From Mediterraneibacter agrestimuris (GTDB taxonomy: Bacteria > Bacillota > Clostridia > Lachnospirales > Lachnospiraceae), in the NCBI RefSeq assembly GCF_943193195.1, contig NZ_CALPDG010000034.1, forward strand, positions 1-42,153: a DNA stretch of 42,153 nt, read 5' to 3'. The notes beneath the pieces were generated by a model. That model was not told where the DNA came from. It made no database searches and saw only the letters and a list, made by a program, of their open reading frames with translations. Shown here in pieces: positions 33,673-41,932 of this stretch (the first letter of the stretch is position 1; each line of letters begins with the position of its first letter). A program made the translations under genes and the position numbers.

Positions 33673-33867
33673 ATGCAAAGAATACCGAAAGCGATTAACA
33701 AAAAGAGGTTAGTCAGATATAAAGAAGGTGCAGAAATGTACAGCATGGGAATGAATAAATTTCAGTCTTTGGCGAAGGATGCGGGCGCAATATTGAAAAT
33801 TGACAGAATGGTATTGGTTGATTTGGATATGTTTGACCAATATCTGGAATCATTTCGTGTGAAATAG
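33673..33867 (+). CDS. xis: Excisionase-like protein (DUF6462 type)
   Basis: 64-aa protein (MQRIPKAINKKRLVRYKEGA then EMYSMGMNKFQSLAKDAGAI, LKIDRMVLVDLDMFDQYLES). A compact winged HTH of the DUF6462/Xis family, with the V(L/K)ID...LVD...D.YL ending. These proteins bend DNA at the element ends and steer Int toward excision. GGAGGATATTTTTA precedes the ATG at 33673. It is followed by an RHH protein and Int, the usual order at the right end of a Tn1549-like ICE. Confidence 0.78.
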   Translation: MQRIPKAINKKRLVRYKEGAEMYSMGMNKFQSLAKDAGAILKIDRMVLVDLDMFDQYLESFRVK

Positions 33868-33978
33868 TCAATATGCGTGTATGTTGGAGAGAAAGATTTT
33901 TCGTATAACCAAAAATAAGTGTTGACTTTTGGTTAAACTAAAAGTATAATGATTATGAAATGGATGGAGGTGTATATT

Positions 33979-34161
33979 GTGGCTAGGACAGGCAGACCAA
34001 AGTCTGACAATCCGAAAAAAAGCCTTATCGGATTGAAATTGACAGAGGAAGAAGCCGCAAAACTAAGGGAATATGCGTCCAAACATGACATGACCATAAC
34101 GCAAGTGCTACAAAAGGGGATTGATTTGCAGTATGCAATGGAAGAACCGATAAGTAGCTAG
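33979..34161 (+). CDS. CopG-like ribbon-helix-helix protein
   Basis: 60-aa protein starting at GTG 33979 behind GGAGGTGTATATT: VARTGRPKSDNPKKSLIGLK then LTEEEAAKLREYASKHDMTI and TQVLQKGIDLQY. GRPKSDNPK plus a beta strand and two helices is a typical RHH DNA-binding fold. It sits between Xis and Int and may repress int or act at the element end. The longer start at 33949 lacks this ribosome site. Confidence 0.78.
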   Translation: MARTGRPKSDNPKKSLIGLKLTEEEAAKLREYASKHDMTITQVLQKGIDLQYAMEEPISS

Positions 34162-34194
34162 TACGAAATCTCTTTCCTTGAGAAAGGAGCAGAG

Positions 34195-35436
34195 ATGGCA
34201 AAATCAAGAAAGGATAATAAAGGGAGAGTTTTAAGAAAAGGCGAAACCCAACGCAGTTGTGATGGAAAGTATGTTTATACCTATACTGATCCGGAAGGAA
34301 AACGCCGGAGCATATACTCTAAGGACATTATGGAACTGCGTGAGAGGGAAGAAAAGCTGATTAAAGACCAGTTAGACGGATTGGATACCTATGTGGCTGG
34401 AAGTGCAACGGTTAATTTTGTTTTTGACAGGTATATATCCACAAAGTCAGAACTCAGGGGAACAACCATGAGGAACTACAAATATATGTATGACCGTTTT
34501 ATCCGTAATGGGTTTGGGAAGAAGAAAATCGCAGCGATAAAGTTTTCTGATGTGCTGCAATTCTACCAGCATTTGCTGAAAGATAAGGAAATGCAGATTA
34601 ACACATTAGAAACAATCCATACGGTGCTTCACCCAACATTCCAGTTGGCAGTGCGGGATGATATTATCCGCAACAATCCGAGTGACGGGGTTATGGCGCA
34701 GATTAAAAAACAGCCGGGGAGAAATCATGGCGTAAGACACGCTTTAACTCTGGAACAGCAGCGAGCCTTTATAAACTATATAGAAAGCAATCCTACATAT
34801 TACCGTTGGACATCTTTATTTAAGTTCTTATTAGGGACGGGGTGCAGGATTGGGGAAGCAATCGGGATAAGGTGGGAAGATGTAAATTTTGAAAAACGTG
34901 TAATCAGCATCAACCACAGTCTTGTTTATTACAGCAGGGAATTTAAGGAACACCCGATGTGTACGTTTTCTATATCACTCCCAAAGACAGAAGCGGGTAT
35001 ACGCAGTATCCCGATGATGGATGCGGTCTATGATGCACTCCGGGCGGAGCTTGCAGACCAGCAGGAGAATGGATTCAATGAAACGGAGATTGATGGAATG
35101 AAAGGTTTTATCTTTATGAACCGTTTTGGGTACGTCCACAATCCGCAGTCTATCAACCGGGCGATTAAGCGTATATACGAATCGTACAATGCAGAAGAAG
35201 TGGTTAATGCTTCCAAGCAACACCGGGAGCCTGTGCTAATACCACATTTCTCATGTCATCATTTGAGGCATACCTTTTGTTCGAGGTTTTGCGAGAATGA
35301 AACGAATTTAAAGGTGATTCAGTCTATAATGGGACACGCTAATATTGAAACAACGATGGACATTTATGCGGAAGTCACCGATGCAAAGAAACAGGAAGCG
35401 ATTGAAAATTTAGCACACAAATTGGATGTATTTTAG
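34195..35436 (+). CDS. int: Tn916/Tn1549-type tyrosine recombinase (integrase)
   Basis: 413-aa enzyme, normal length for the family. The N-terminal arm-binding domain (about 1-70; MAKSRKDNKGRVLRKGETQR, YVYTYTDPEGKRRSIYSKD) binds the direct repeats near the element ends. A SAM-like core-binding domain follows (about 75-165). The catalytic domain has the Arg in GCRIGEAIGIRW, HHLRHTFCSRFC, GHANIETTMD and the nucleophile Tyr in MDIYAEV. It integrates and excises the ICE. GAAAGGAGCAGAG precedes the ATG. No frame damage. Confidence 0.93.
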   Translation: MAKSRKDNKGRVLRKGETQRSCDGKYVYTYTDPEGKRRSIYSKDIMELREREEKLIKDQLDGLDTYVAGSATVNFVFDRYISTKSELRGTTMRNYKYMYDRFIRNGFGKKKIAAIKFSDVLQFYQHLLKDKEMQINTLETIHTVLHPTFQLAVRDDIIRNNPSDGVMAQIKKQPGRNHGVRHALTLEQQRAFINYIESNPTYYRWTSLFKFLLGTGCRIGEAIGIRWEDVNFEKRVISINHSLVYYSREFKEHPMCTFSISLPKTEAGIRSIPMMDAVYDALRAELADQQENGFNETEIDGMKGFIFMNRFGYVHNPQSINRAIKRIYESYNAEEVVNASKQHREPVLIPHFSCHHLRHTFCSRFCENETNLKVIQSIMGHANIETTMDIYAEVTDAKKQEAIENLAHKLDVF

Positions 35437-35465
35437 GAAAGAGTCCGGCTAGGACTGACAGAGGG

Positions 35466-35503
35466 TACGACAACTTGTGTGCCATACGACAAGAGTACGA
35501 CAA
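35466..35503. repeat. Three TACGACAA repeats (Int arm-binding sites)
   Basis: TACGACAA occurs at 35466, 35485 and 35496, just after int. Short repeats in this place are the DR-2-type sites bound by the N-terminal domain of Tn916-family integrases. They mark the right end of the first element, which should finish before about 35611. Confidence 0.7.
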
Positions 35504-35610
35504 ATTCAAGGGTTTTAATCAATGAAACAGCATTATATCGCTGTGCCGGAGATGCCGAAAAGCGGCTAAATAAAGGGAAATAAGTTGTTTTAAATTAAAC
35601 TGACTTAAAA

Positions 35611-35623
35611 TCCCGACAATGAA
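35611..35623. repeat. 13-bp direct repeat, left copy (attachment-site candidate)
   Basis: TCCCGACAATGAA is identical to 41655-41667. The two copies bracket a second decayed element with its own xis-int at the right end. They are the likely att cores left by integration. Confidence 0.65.
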
Positions 35624-36077
35624 GTCCTTGAATGATGTAAACAAGGGAAATGATGTAAAAAATCAGCCTGTCGAGGAAATGAATACTGAGCCTGAAAAGA
35701 TTGATTTCTCAAAGGTGAAAATCGAGCCTTTGTTTGAGGAACAGGTTGATTTTGATACATTCAGCAAGTCAGATTTCCGTGCAGTAAAGGTTAAAGAGTG
35801 TGTTGCAGTACCGAAGTCAAAGAAACTGTTACAGTTTACTCTTGATGACGGAACAGGCACAGACAGAACCATTTTAAGCGGTATTCATAGCTTTTATGAG
35901 CCGGAAGAACTGGTTGGAAAGACTCTTATTGCTATCACAAATCTTCCACCGAGAGCTATGATGGGCATTGACTCTTGCGGTATGCTCCTCAGTGCTATTC
36001 ATGAAGAAGAAGGCGAAGAAAAGCTTCATCTTCTGATGGTTGATGACCACATTCCGGCAGGTGCAAAGCTCTATTAA
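35619..36077 (+). pseudogene. metG: MetRS C-terminal tRNA-binding domain (metG 3' fragment)
   Basis: From about codon 25, EKIDFSKVKIEPLFEEQVDF, DTFSKSDFRAVKVKECVAVP, KSKKLLQFTLDDGTGTDRTI and LPPRAMMGIDSCGMLLSAIH make a full OB-fold tRNA-binding domain as at the end of methionyl-tRNA synthetase. The catalytic part of MetRS is absent; the first codons lie in the repeat-rich element end. It starts at the ATG within the 13-bp direct repeat and has no ribosome site. It could be the 3' end of a target metG cut by insertion, or a stand-alone Trbp111-like protein. A terminator follows at 36225. Confidence 0.7.
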
Positions 36078-36173
36078 GATGATGTAAAGATGTACCTTTT
36101 TACCAAATAGACGGGACATACTTCATTTGATAAAAAACTGAAAAAACAGCGATTTACATCAAACTTACATCAT
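35632..36173. repeat. Five copies of ATGATGTAA around the metG-like gene
   Basis: Forward copies at 35632, 35650 and 36079; reverse copies TTACATCAA at 36154 and TTACATCAT at 36165. The same word occurs three more times at 41507-41535 next to the second int. This looks like a set of arm-type integrase or excisionase sites at the left end of the second element, some of them inside the metG-like reading frame. Confidence 0.6.
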
Positions 36174-36224
36174 TTGATGCAGAAATCGGTGCAAGCAAGA
36201 AAAAATCGCATAATTAGCAGAATG

Positions 36225-36260
36225 AATGGGCAGTCCTGAAATCGGGATTGCCCATTTTTA
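36225..36260 (+). terminator. Terminator after the metG-like gene
   Basis: AATGGGCAGTCC-TGAAAT-CGGGATTGCCCATT, then TTTA. The 12-bp stem has G-U pairs. Confidence 0.75.
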
Positions 36261-36279
36261 GAAGAAAGACGAAAAACTC

Positions 36280-36310
36280 TTGACCTGCACGCAGCGTATA
36301 CGCTTATACT
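36280..36310 (+). promoter_or_regulatory. MerR-type promoter with 19-bp spacer
   Basis: TTGACC (36280-36285), a 19-base spacer and TATACT (36305-36310). A perfect dyad AGCGTATACGCT (36293-36304) fills the spacer up to the -10. Over-long spacers with a central dyad are the mark of MerR-activated promoters, so the downstream MerR-family gene most likely controls itself. Confidence 0.8.
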
Positions 36311-36340
36311 ATCAACATAAATCATAAGGAGGTGCATCTG

Positions 36341-37225
36341 ATGTTATTAAATGAAATTATAAATGAGGTTGGAATGACAAAGCGTGCAGTTAAGTATTAT
36401 GAAGAAAAAGGATTGCTGTCAGTGGATAAAGATAACAATGGTTATCGTAACTATACTGCACAAGATGTTGAAACTTTAAAAAAGATTTCAGTATATAGAA
36501 AACTCGGTATTAGTATTAAAGACATACAGAGCCTTTTGGAAACTGGCGACAAAAGTATTCTTCTTCGTATTTATCAAGAAAAAGTACAGGAAAAAGTTTT
36601 AAAAGACTCAGAACTTGAAGCTTTGAAGCAATTTATAGATGATGGTGACGCAGACAAAGCAAATGAGGCACTTGATTATCAAACCGTTGAAAATGCAATT
36701 GAGTCTTTGCTACCGGGAAAAGAATGGGGAGATTATTTTAAAAGTCATTTCAAACCATTTCTTAATGTAAGGTTGAAGACTCTGGAACAGAAGCAGGCAC
36801 TACAGAATATATTAGAATATTGCGATGAAACGACATTGAAAGTTCCTTTTATTATGGGAATAGGTGCGAAGATGATAGGTGGGATTGCACAAGAAACCAG
36901 AACCGCAGATGAGATGATAGCCTATTATCGTGATATGAGTGAAAGTGAATATGAAAGACTAAAAGAAAAAGTATGGAAAGGTGCTAAAATGAAAAACGGT
37001 ATAATGAAATACCATCCAGCATTTATTGCACAGAGAAAAATGCAGGAAGAGTTACAAAATAAAGGATATAACGATATATTCATTCCTAATTTAATGGTTC
37101 TGTCTCCAACGTATGCAGAATATAAGAAAGCGTTAGATAATGTGAACGATAGAATGTGTAGAGAACTTGGACTGTATTATGATAGCAATTATAACTTAGT
37201 TATTAAAAAAGATAATTCTAAGTAA
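36341..37225 (+). CDS. MerR-family regulator with large C-terminal domain
   Basis: 294-aa protein. The HTH and wing (MLLNEIINEVGMTKRAVKYY, EEKGLLSVDKDNNGYRNYTA) and coiled coil (about 70-110) are typical MerR. The C-terminal 170 residues are a larger helical domain of unknown ligand. AGGAGGTGCATCTG precedes the ATG at 36341. Its own promoter carries a classic MerR dyad. No partner transporter or enzyme gene remains beside it: IS3 insertion and deletion removed whatever followed, so the target regulon is unclear. Confidence 0.82.
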   Translation: MLLNEIINEVGMTKRAVKYYEEKGLLSVDKDNNGYRNYTAQDVETLKKISVYRKLGISIKDIQSLLETGDKSILLRIYQEKVQEKVLKDSELEALKQFIDDGDADKANEALDYQTVENAIESLLPGKEWGDYFKSHFKPFLNVRLKTLEQKQALQNILEYCDETTLKVPFIMGIGAKMIGGIAQETRTADEMIAYYRDMSESEYERLKEKVWKGAKMKNGIMKYHPAFIAQRKMQEELQNKGYNDIFIPNLMVLSPTYAEYKKALDNVNDRMCRELGLYYDSNYNLVIKKDNSK

Positions 37226-37236
37226 AAGTTAAACTA

Positions 37237-37277
37237 CCCTTTGGGAGAGGAGAAATCCTTTTCTCAAAGGGCTTTTT
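37237..37277 (+). terminator. Terminator after the MerR gene
   Basis: CCCTTTGGGAGA pairs with TCTCAAAGGG around a short internal stem, followed by CTTTTTCTA. Confidence 0.75.
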
Positions 37278-37350
37278 CTATTTATACGGATATTCGCAAA
37301 CTACAAGATAAAGCCAAAACTTCATATACTCTAAGCACAAGGAGGTTATA

Positions 37351-37416
37351 ATGGTATCGGAGCTTGTTTCGGAGTGGTCAGAGAAGAATTTACTGCTTAC
37401 TGATGTTAGAATATAA
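37351..37416 (+). pseudogene. Zinc-ribbon protein start, cut by IS3
   Basis: AAGGAGGTTATA precedes MVSELVSEWSEKNLLLTD. This resembles the first residues of the treble-clef zinc-ribbon proteins common on Clostridia ICEs (xxLxxEWSEKNLPLTPDxI). The frame enters the left end of the IS3 element at 37404 and stops at once. The continuation does not appear on the far side of the IS. Confidence 0.55.
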
Positions 37417-37488
37417 ATAGTACAAAATAAACATGACCATTTTCAATAAATAGTATATGATAGTCATACAGCAAGGAGGAGAATGGTT

Positions 37489-37782
37489 ATGACAAAAGGT
37501 ACAAAATATTCCCAACAATTTAAAGAGGATGCGGTGCAGTATCGCTTGGATCATCCAGAGCTGCCACTTCGCAAGGCTGCGGAGAATCTTGGAATCAGCG
37601 AATCCGCACTAAAAAATTGGATGAAAGCAGCAAAAGAACATGAAGGTTCTGTTCCTACCCGTGGTTCTGGTAACTACGCTAGTGATGAAGCAAAAGAGAT
37701 TGCTAGATTGCAGCGTGAATTACGAGATACAAAGGATGCTCTTGAAGTATTAAAAAAGGCAATCGGTATTCTGGGAAAATGA
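37489..37782 (+). CDS. IS3 OrfA (HTH transposase subunit)
   Basis: 97-aa protein (MTKGTKYSQQFKEDAVQYRL, RKAAENLGISESALKNWMKA), an HTH_Tnp_1 domain followed by a leucine-zipper-like coiled coil (IARLQRELRDTKDALEVLKK AIGIL). It binds the IS ends. AAGGAGGAG lies 8 bases upstream of the ATG at 37489; an upstream in-frame ATG is too close to that site. Its stop overlaps the OrfB start (ATGA). Confidence 0.88.
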   Translation: MTKGTKYSQQFKEDAVQYRLDHPELPLRKAAENLGISESALKNWMKAAKEHEGSVPTRGSGNYASDEAKEIARLQRELRDTKDALEVLKKAIGILGK

Positions 37783-38702
37783 CAGAAACTCTTTACACGG
37801 CTACTTCTGAGTACGTGGAGGAAATAAAAGCCCTGCCTGTGAAACGTCAAGTTTCTGTCAGCGGAATACTGAAAAAATTGGACGTTTCACGTTCGGGTTA
37901 TCATGCATGGAAAAAACGGGTTCCTTCGGACACGTCTGTTCGTCGTGCCGTTTTAAAAGAAAAAATCCAAAAGATTTATGAGGACTCTCATCAAAACTAC
38001 GGTGCTCCTAAAATTACTGCGGAATTGCGGAAATTCGGGGAGCGCGTTTCTGAAAAAACTGTGGGAAATTATATGCGTCAAATGGGAATCAAAGCCCAGT
38101 GGGTAAAGCCCTACATCCAAACAACCATAGATTCTGATTTTAGTCAGGAATTAAAAAATATCTTAAATGAGGAATTCAATCCTACTCAGCCTGATGCTGT
38201 TTGGTGTTCTGACATCACGTATATTTGGACGTTTGAAGGATTTGTATATCTTACCAGCGTTATGGATCTGTATTCGAGGAAAATCATTTCGTGGGTGTTG
38301 AGTGAGACGCTGGAGGCTTCCCACGTGGTGGAATGTATTGAAAAAGCAAAACAAGTCAGAAATGTTAAGTAGCCGTTGATTTTCCATTGTGACAGAGGAT
38401 GCCAGTATGTATCAGAAGCATTTCGGCAATCAACAAAGGATATGATTCACAGTTATTCAAAGAAAGCATATCCATGGGATAATGCCTGTATAGAATCCTT
38501 TCATGCACTCTTGAAGCGGGAATGGATTAATCGGTTTAAAATCTTTAATTATACACATGCATATAAGTTGATTTTTGAATACATAGAAACATTTTACAAT
38601 ACAGTACGTATTCACAGCCATTGCGGGTATTTATCCCCAACCCAATATGAGGAAGAATATCTGAAAAATCTAGAAGCTAATGCGATAGAAAGAGCGAGTT
38701 AA
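37779..38702 (+). pseudogene. IS3 OrfB (DDE transposase) with a nonsense codon
   Basis: The whole reading frame spans 307 codons with one TAG at 38370-38372. The N-terminal part has the HTH_21 domain (RRAVLKEKIQKIYEDSHQNY, GAPKITAELRKFGERVS) and the first catalytic Asp (VWCSDITYIW). After the stop come the second Asp (HCDRGCQYVS) and the Glu (ACIESFHALLKREW). The reading K-stop-PLIFHCDRG shows Gln changed to stop (relatives have KQPL). The transposase is cut before the DRG motif, so this copy should be inactive. Confidence 0.88.
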
Positions 38703-38757
38703 GCTTTGCTAAGCATAGAGAAAATTGGTTACATTTAATTTGTACTTTTTCTTGACA

Positions 38758-38896
38758 TAAGACCAAGTGCACCACGTGCAGAAGCCGCACGAAAGTAAGC
38801 TTCCTTGGATTTGTACTCATCCGGGAGACCGACAATCAGCGGTGAGATCATGGAATAACGCATTAAAGCGATATCCTGTGCTAATTCCTGTTTCAT
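38758..38896 (-). pseudogene. N-terminal fragment of an older transposase, cut by IS3
   Basis: From the ATG at 38896 the frame reads MKQELAQDIALMRYSMISPL then IVGLPDEYKSKEAYFRAASA and ends at the IS3 border. This start is typical of a DDE transposase family that travels with DUF6431 proteins in Clostridia. Together with the DUF6431 gene just upstream (38960-39481) it formed a two-gene insertion sequence. The catalytic part is missing. Confidence 0.65.
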
Positions 38897-38959
38897 TTAA
38901 AGTCCTCTCTTTCGTTTTTTCTTAAGTATAAGAGGAAGCAGAAGCGTTTTCCTGTAAGG

Positions 38960-39481
38960 CTATGTGGGTGTTAGAAACAGAATATTTGGAGTCTGCCTTA
39001 TCTGCATGAACTGGTTCCCGAAAAAAGCAAAACACTGCATTACGAGACGGGGCGGGAAAGATAATCCAATACGGAAGGAACGGACCTTCTGCATCCAGTG
39101 CTTCACATATCGTTTGATGATGGATGCAATGAGATTTTCATCAACGGAGAGAGTGCCAGCCATGATTTTCTCATAATCTCCAGAAGCCTCATAGTCAGAG
39201 ATGATAGAAATCTGATCCTGCAGGGATACCTGGGAGTAAGGAACAAGTAAAGAAGGAAGTAAAGCATGAGTCCTGCCGCAGTGAGAGCATCTGACGCGAC
39301 AGATAGATAAAGAGATCCCGGAATCGTCTTTTTTGAGAGAGCGGGTGTAATAACCATGGATAGTTAAGCAGCCAGAATGGCCACAGGTACACTGTAGCTG
39401 GTGAAACTGTAAGGTGTTGATGATATTTTCATAAGTTTTTTGATCGAGTGGATTGTCAAAAGGTACCGTAATTGTTATCAT
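38960..39481 (-). CDS. DUF6431 zinc-finger protein of an insertion sequence
   Basis: 173-aa protein. CTCGHSGCLTIHGYYTR and RVRCSHCGRTHALLPSLLVP are two zinc-binding knuckles of the DUF6431 family, proteins encoded upstream of an IS transposase and probably binding the IS ends. The C-terminus is helical and basic. The partner transposase starts 63 bases downstream but is broken by IS3. No good ribosome site is seen. Confidence 0.72.
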   Translation of the reverse strand: MITITVPFDNPLDQKTYENIINTLQFHQLQCTCGHSGCLTIHGYYTRSLKKDDSGISLSICRVRCSHCGRTHALLPSLLVPYSQVSLQDQISIISDYEASGDYEKIMAGTLSVDENLIASIIKRYVKHWMQKVRSFRIGLSFPPRLVMQCFAFFGNQFMQIRQTPNILFLTPT

Positions 39482-39537
39482 AAAGGTGTTGCTTGCAGTG
39501 TTACATTGAAAGATGCTGCACTGTGAGGATTGTTTTG

Positions 39538-39664
39538 ATAGCGGGTATCAAACTTTGGTCGGTGGGATACCTGCTATTCTTGTAACTTTGATATGATAAC
39601 ACAAGAAGGTACTGGTTCAAACACTCTGCTGTAAAATACATCAGAATATATGAGCCAGTACCTT
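39538..39664. repeat. Two stem-loops upstream of the DUF6431 IS
   Basis: AGCGGGTATC/GATACCTGCT (about 39539-39574) and GAAGGTACTGGTTC/GAGCCAGTACCTTC (about 39605-39664, 13 of 14 paired). They lie between the IS gene and xis2 in a 330-base stretch without genes. They may be IS-end structures or terminators. Confidence 0.5.
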
Positions 39665-39812
39665 CATTTAATTTGACGAATATAAGAAAGATCTGGAGCA
39701 CCTAGGGTGCTGGATAACAGTAGAGAAAGACTGAGAAAACTAACAAGCCAAGAAGAATGCCCATTTGTTCTTCATATAGGAAATCGTCGAATGATTAAGA
39801 GGAGGATTTTTG

Positions 39813-40094
39813 ATGAATACATTGAAAAACTTACTTTCCTTGAATGATGATGAACGCTTACTTGCCGAAGTAAGAACATATCAGGAAAAACTCATAAGCA
39901 ATGCTGAAGAACCAATATGGGAAAGAAAGTGGCTGACAATCGAAGAAGCCGCAGCATATTCCGGTATAGGAAGAACGAAGTTGCGTGAGTTGTCTAATCA
40001 AGCAGGTTGTCCATTTGCAATATGGATAGGCAATAAAATCCATATTGTGAGGGAACGACTGGACAAATATATAGATAAGCAGTTTAGAATTTAG
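39813..40094 (+). CDS. xis: Excisionase of the second element (Tn916 Xis type)
   Basis: 93-aa protein. KWLTIEEAAAYSGIGRTKLR then ELSNQAGCPFAIWIGNKIHI and VRERLDKYID is a classic excisionase winged HTH. The extra N-terminal 35 residues are helical. AAGAGGAGGATTTTTG precedes the ATG at 39813. The gene ends 9 bases before int2. It is unrelated in detail to the Xis at 33673, so the two elements differ. Confidence 0.85.
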   Translation: MNTLKNLLSLNDDERLLAEVRTYQEKLISNAEEPIWERKWLTIEEAAAYSGIGRTKLRELSNQAGCPFAIWIGNKIHIVRERLDKYIDKQFRI

Positions 40095-40103
40095 GAGGAC
40101 ACA

Positions 40104-41334
40104 ATGGCGACAAAAAGAAAAGATAAATCAAGAGTTGTTCTGAAAACCGGAGAGGTTCAGAGAAAAGACGGTACTTATCAATTTAGCTGGCAGGACAGCC
40201 AGATGAAAAGAAGATTTGTTTACGCAAGAACTTTAGATGACCTGAGAGAAAAAGAGAAGCGTATTCAGAAAGATAAATGTGATGGTATTAAGACCGAAGC
40301 ACGATATACAACCATTGATGAATTATTTGACCTTTGGGCAAATATGAAAAGAGGGCTGAAGAATAATACCTTTGAAAATTACAAATATATGTACAATACC
40401 TTTGTGCGACCAGTGATTGGAAGTAAAAGAATATCAACGCTGAAGAAATCAGATATTAAGAAATACTACAATTATCTTGTTGATGAAAGAAATTTGAAGC
40501 CTTCAACGATTGATAATATACATATGGTTCTTCATCAGGTTTTACAGATTGCTGTCGATGATGACTTCATCAGAAATAACCCGTCAGATAATGTGTTGAG
40601 AGAATTGAAAAAAGCACATTGTTTTCAGTCGGAAAAGCGTAGAGCGTTGACGAAACTTGAGCAGGAGCTATTTCTGAATTTCATGAAAATCCACCCTGTA
40701 TATGAACACTGGTATCCGGTCTTTGCAGTAATGATAGGAACTGGACTTCGTGTGGGGGGAAGTAACTGGATTGAGATGGTGTGATATTGATATGGAAAGT
40801 GGAATGATTGATGTTAATCATACTCTTGTATATTATGACCACAGAACTGAGGGGAGTAAAAGTGGCTGTTATTTCAATGTAAATACAACGAAGACTCCGG
40901 CGAGTATGAGGCAGGTTCCAATGCTCGGTTTTGTGAGAGAAGCATTTGAACAGGAGAAACAGAAGCAGGAAGATTTAGGACTTCATTGCGAGGTCACGAT
41001 TGACGGATATACAGATTTTATTTTCATCAATCGTTTTGGTCAGGCACAGCACCAAGCCACACTCAACAAAGCAATCCGAAGAATTATCCGTGATTGCAAT
41101 GATGAGCAGTTTTTGCACAGTGATGAACCTGATGTGTTACTTCCTCATTTTAGCTGTCACTCGCTTAGACATACATTTACAACAAGAATGTGTGAAGCTG
41201 GAGTAAATATAAAGGTCATTCAAGACGCACTCGGACATTCAGATATTTCAACTACACTGAACATCTATGCTGATGTTACAAAAGAAATGAAAGCGGCAGA
41301 GTTCAAAGGATTGGATAGCTACTTCAAAGTATAA
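40104..41334 (+). pseudogene. int: Tn916-type integrase of the second element, frameshifted
   Basis: Full-length tyrosine recombinase in two frames. The first (40104-40784) holds the arm-binding and core-binding domains and stops soon after GTGLRVG. The second (from about 40755) resumes at EVTGLRWCDIDMESGMIDVN and has the rest of the active site: HSLRHTFTTRMC, GHSDISTTLN and the Tyr in LNIYADV. The run of six G at 40754-40759 should be five: GTG-GGG-GAA gives VGEVTGLRW. So one G is inserted, or miscalled. If real, the product lacks most of its catalytic domain and the element is fixed in place. Confidence 0.88.
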
Positions 41335-41357
41335 TATTGGACTTCACATACAGAAAG

Positions 41358-41390
41358 AGAACATACAGAGTGTTGTGTGTTCTTTTTTCT
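41358..41390 (+). terminator. Terminator after the second integrase
   Basis: AGAACATACA pairs with TGTGTGTTCT (one G-U pair), followed by TTTTTCT. Confidence 0.75.
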
Positions 41391-41506
41391 TGTTCTGAAG
41401 CAGGAAAAGATAAGGCAGCGTTACTTTGATGTGGATTGACATTGTAAATAAGAGAAGTTATAATTTCTTGTATATGACTATGCTCTTGCATATACTACTA
41501 TCGCCC

Positions 41507-41535
41507 TACATCATTTACATCATATTTTACATCAT
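41507..41535. repeat. Three TACATCAT repeats (arm sites of the second element)
   Basis: TACATCAT at 41507, TTACATCAT at 41515 and 41527, all reverse copies of the ATGATGTAA word found five times at the other end of the element. Orientation is opposite to the leftmost copies, as expected for Int arm sites facing inward. Bases 41536-41654 show no gene. Confidence 0.65.
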
Positions 41536-41654
41536 TTGCCCGCAAAGTGACTCAAAGTAGAGCAAAAATATGAAGTATGGGGGATAATTGGAATATGGAG
41601 AATTTAATAGTATTAACACCAGCTTGGTCGAGTATGAAAGAACCACAAAAAGGG

Positions 41655-41667
41655 TCCCGACAATGAA
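41655..41667. repeat. 13-bp direct repeat, right copy (attachment-site candidate)
   Basis: TCCCGACAATGAA, identical to 35611-35623. It lies about 320 bases after the end of int2, where a Tn916-type element would end. Confidence 0.65.
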
Positions 41668-41753
41668 AACGCTTGGCGGAAAAGACCAGTAAAATCAAGG
41701 CTTTGCAGACAGCAGGCAGACGGTGCTTTTATAAAAAATGAATATGAAGATGG

Positions 41754-41787
41754 AAAAAGACGCATTTTGAGATTTGCGTCTTTTTCT
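41754..41787 (+). terminator. Rho-independent terminator
   Basis: AAAAAGACGCA pairs with TGCGTCTTTTT around a short loop, ending in a T-run. Confidence 0.75.
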
Positions 41788-41831
41788 ATTGGGCTTTCTG
41801 CTTTACCTTGAGAAATGAGCAGACAACAGCA

Positions 41832-41870
41832 AACGCCATTGAATGGACTTCCATTGATGGTGTTTTTTTA
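41832..41870 (+). terminator. Terminator-like hairpin before the methyltransferase
   Basis: AACGCCAT..AATGG-ACTT-CCATT..TGGTGTT followed by TTTTTTA. As it lies just upstream of the methyltransferase start it could be an attenuator. Confidence 0.65.
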
Positions 41871-41932
41871 TTGTCTGGAAAGGAGCAGAAAAATGGAAAT
41901 AACACATAAAAAAGTAAAACGAAAGGCGGTCT

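Larger units (their letters stand above)
37404..38757 (+). mobile_element. IS3-family insertion sequence, about 1.35 kb
   Basis: The ends TGTTAGAATATAAATAGTAC and the reverse complement of the right end (TGTCAAGAAAAAGTACAAA) share the TGT...AGTACAAA...ACCA.TTTTC pattern, fitting imperfect inverted repeats with TG/CA tips. It encloses OrfA and OrfB. The sequences on its two sides do not belong together (zinc-ribbon gene start on the left, an older transposase on the right), so a deletion took place next to it. Confidence 0.75.

Noticed and set aside
33202-33746. Reverse reading frames opposite the xis leader
   Set aside because: They run through strong stems, lack ribosome sites and overlap xis on the other strand.
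2702-38372. Several in-frame TAG codons (2702, 29924, 38370), at least two in places where relatives have Gln, as a sign of amber recoding
   Set aside because: Intact genes here (int at 34195, the AAA+ and FHA genes) end in TAG, and the long genes contain no internal TAG. The affected genes are otherwise decayed, so C-to-T nonsense mutations explain them.
41507-41535. TACATCAT repeats as a CRISPR-like or iteron array
   Set aside because: Too short and too close (8-12 bases apart), with no unique spacers, cas or rep genes. Placement at the end of an integrase gene fits arm-binding sites better.
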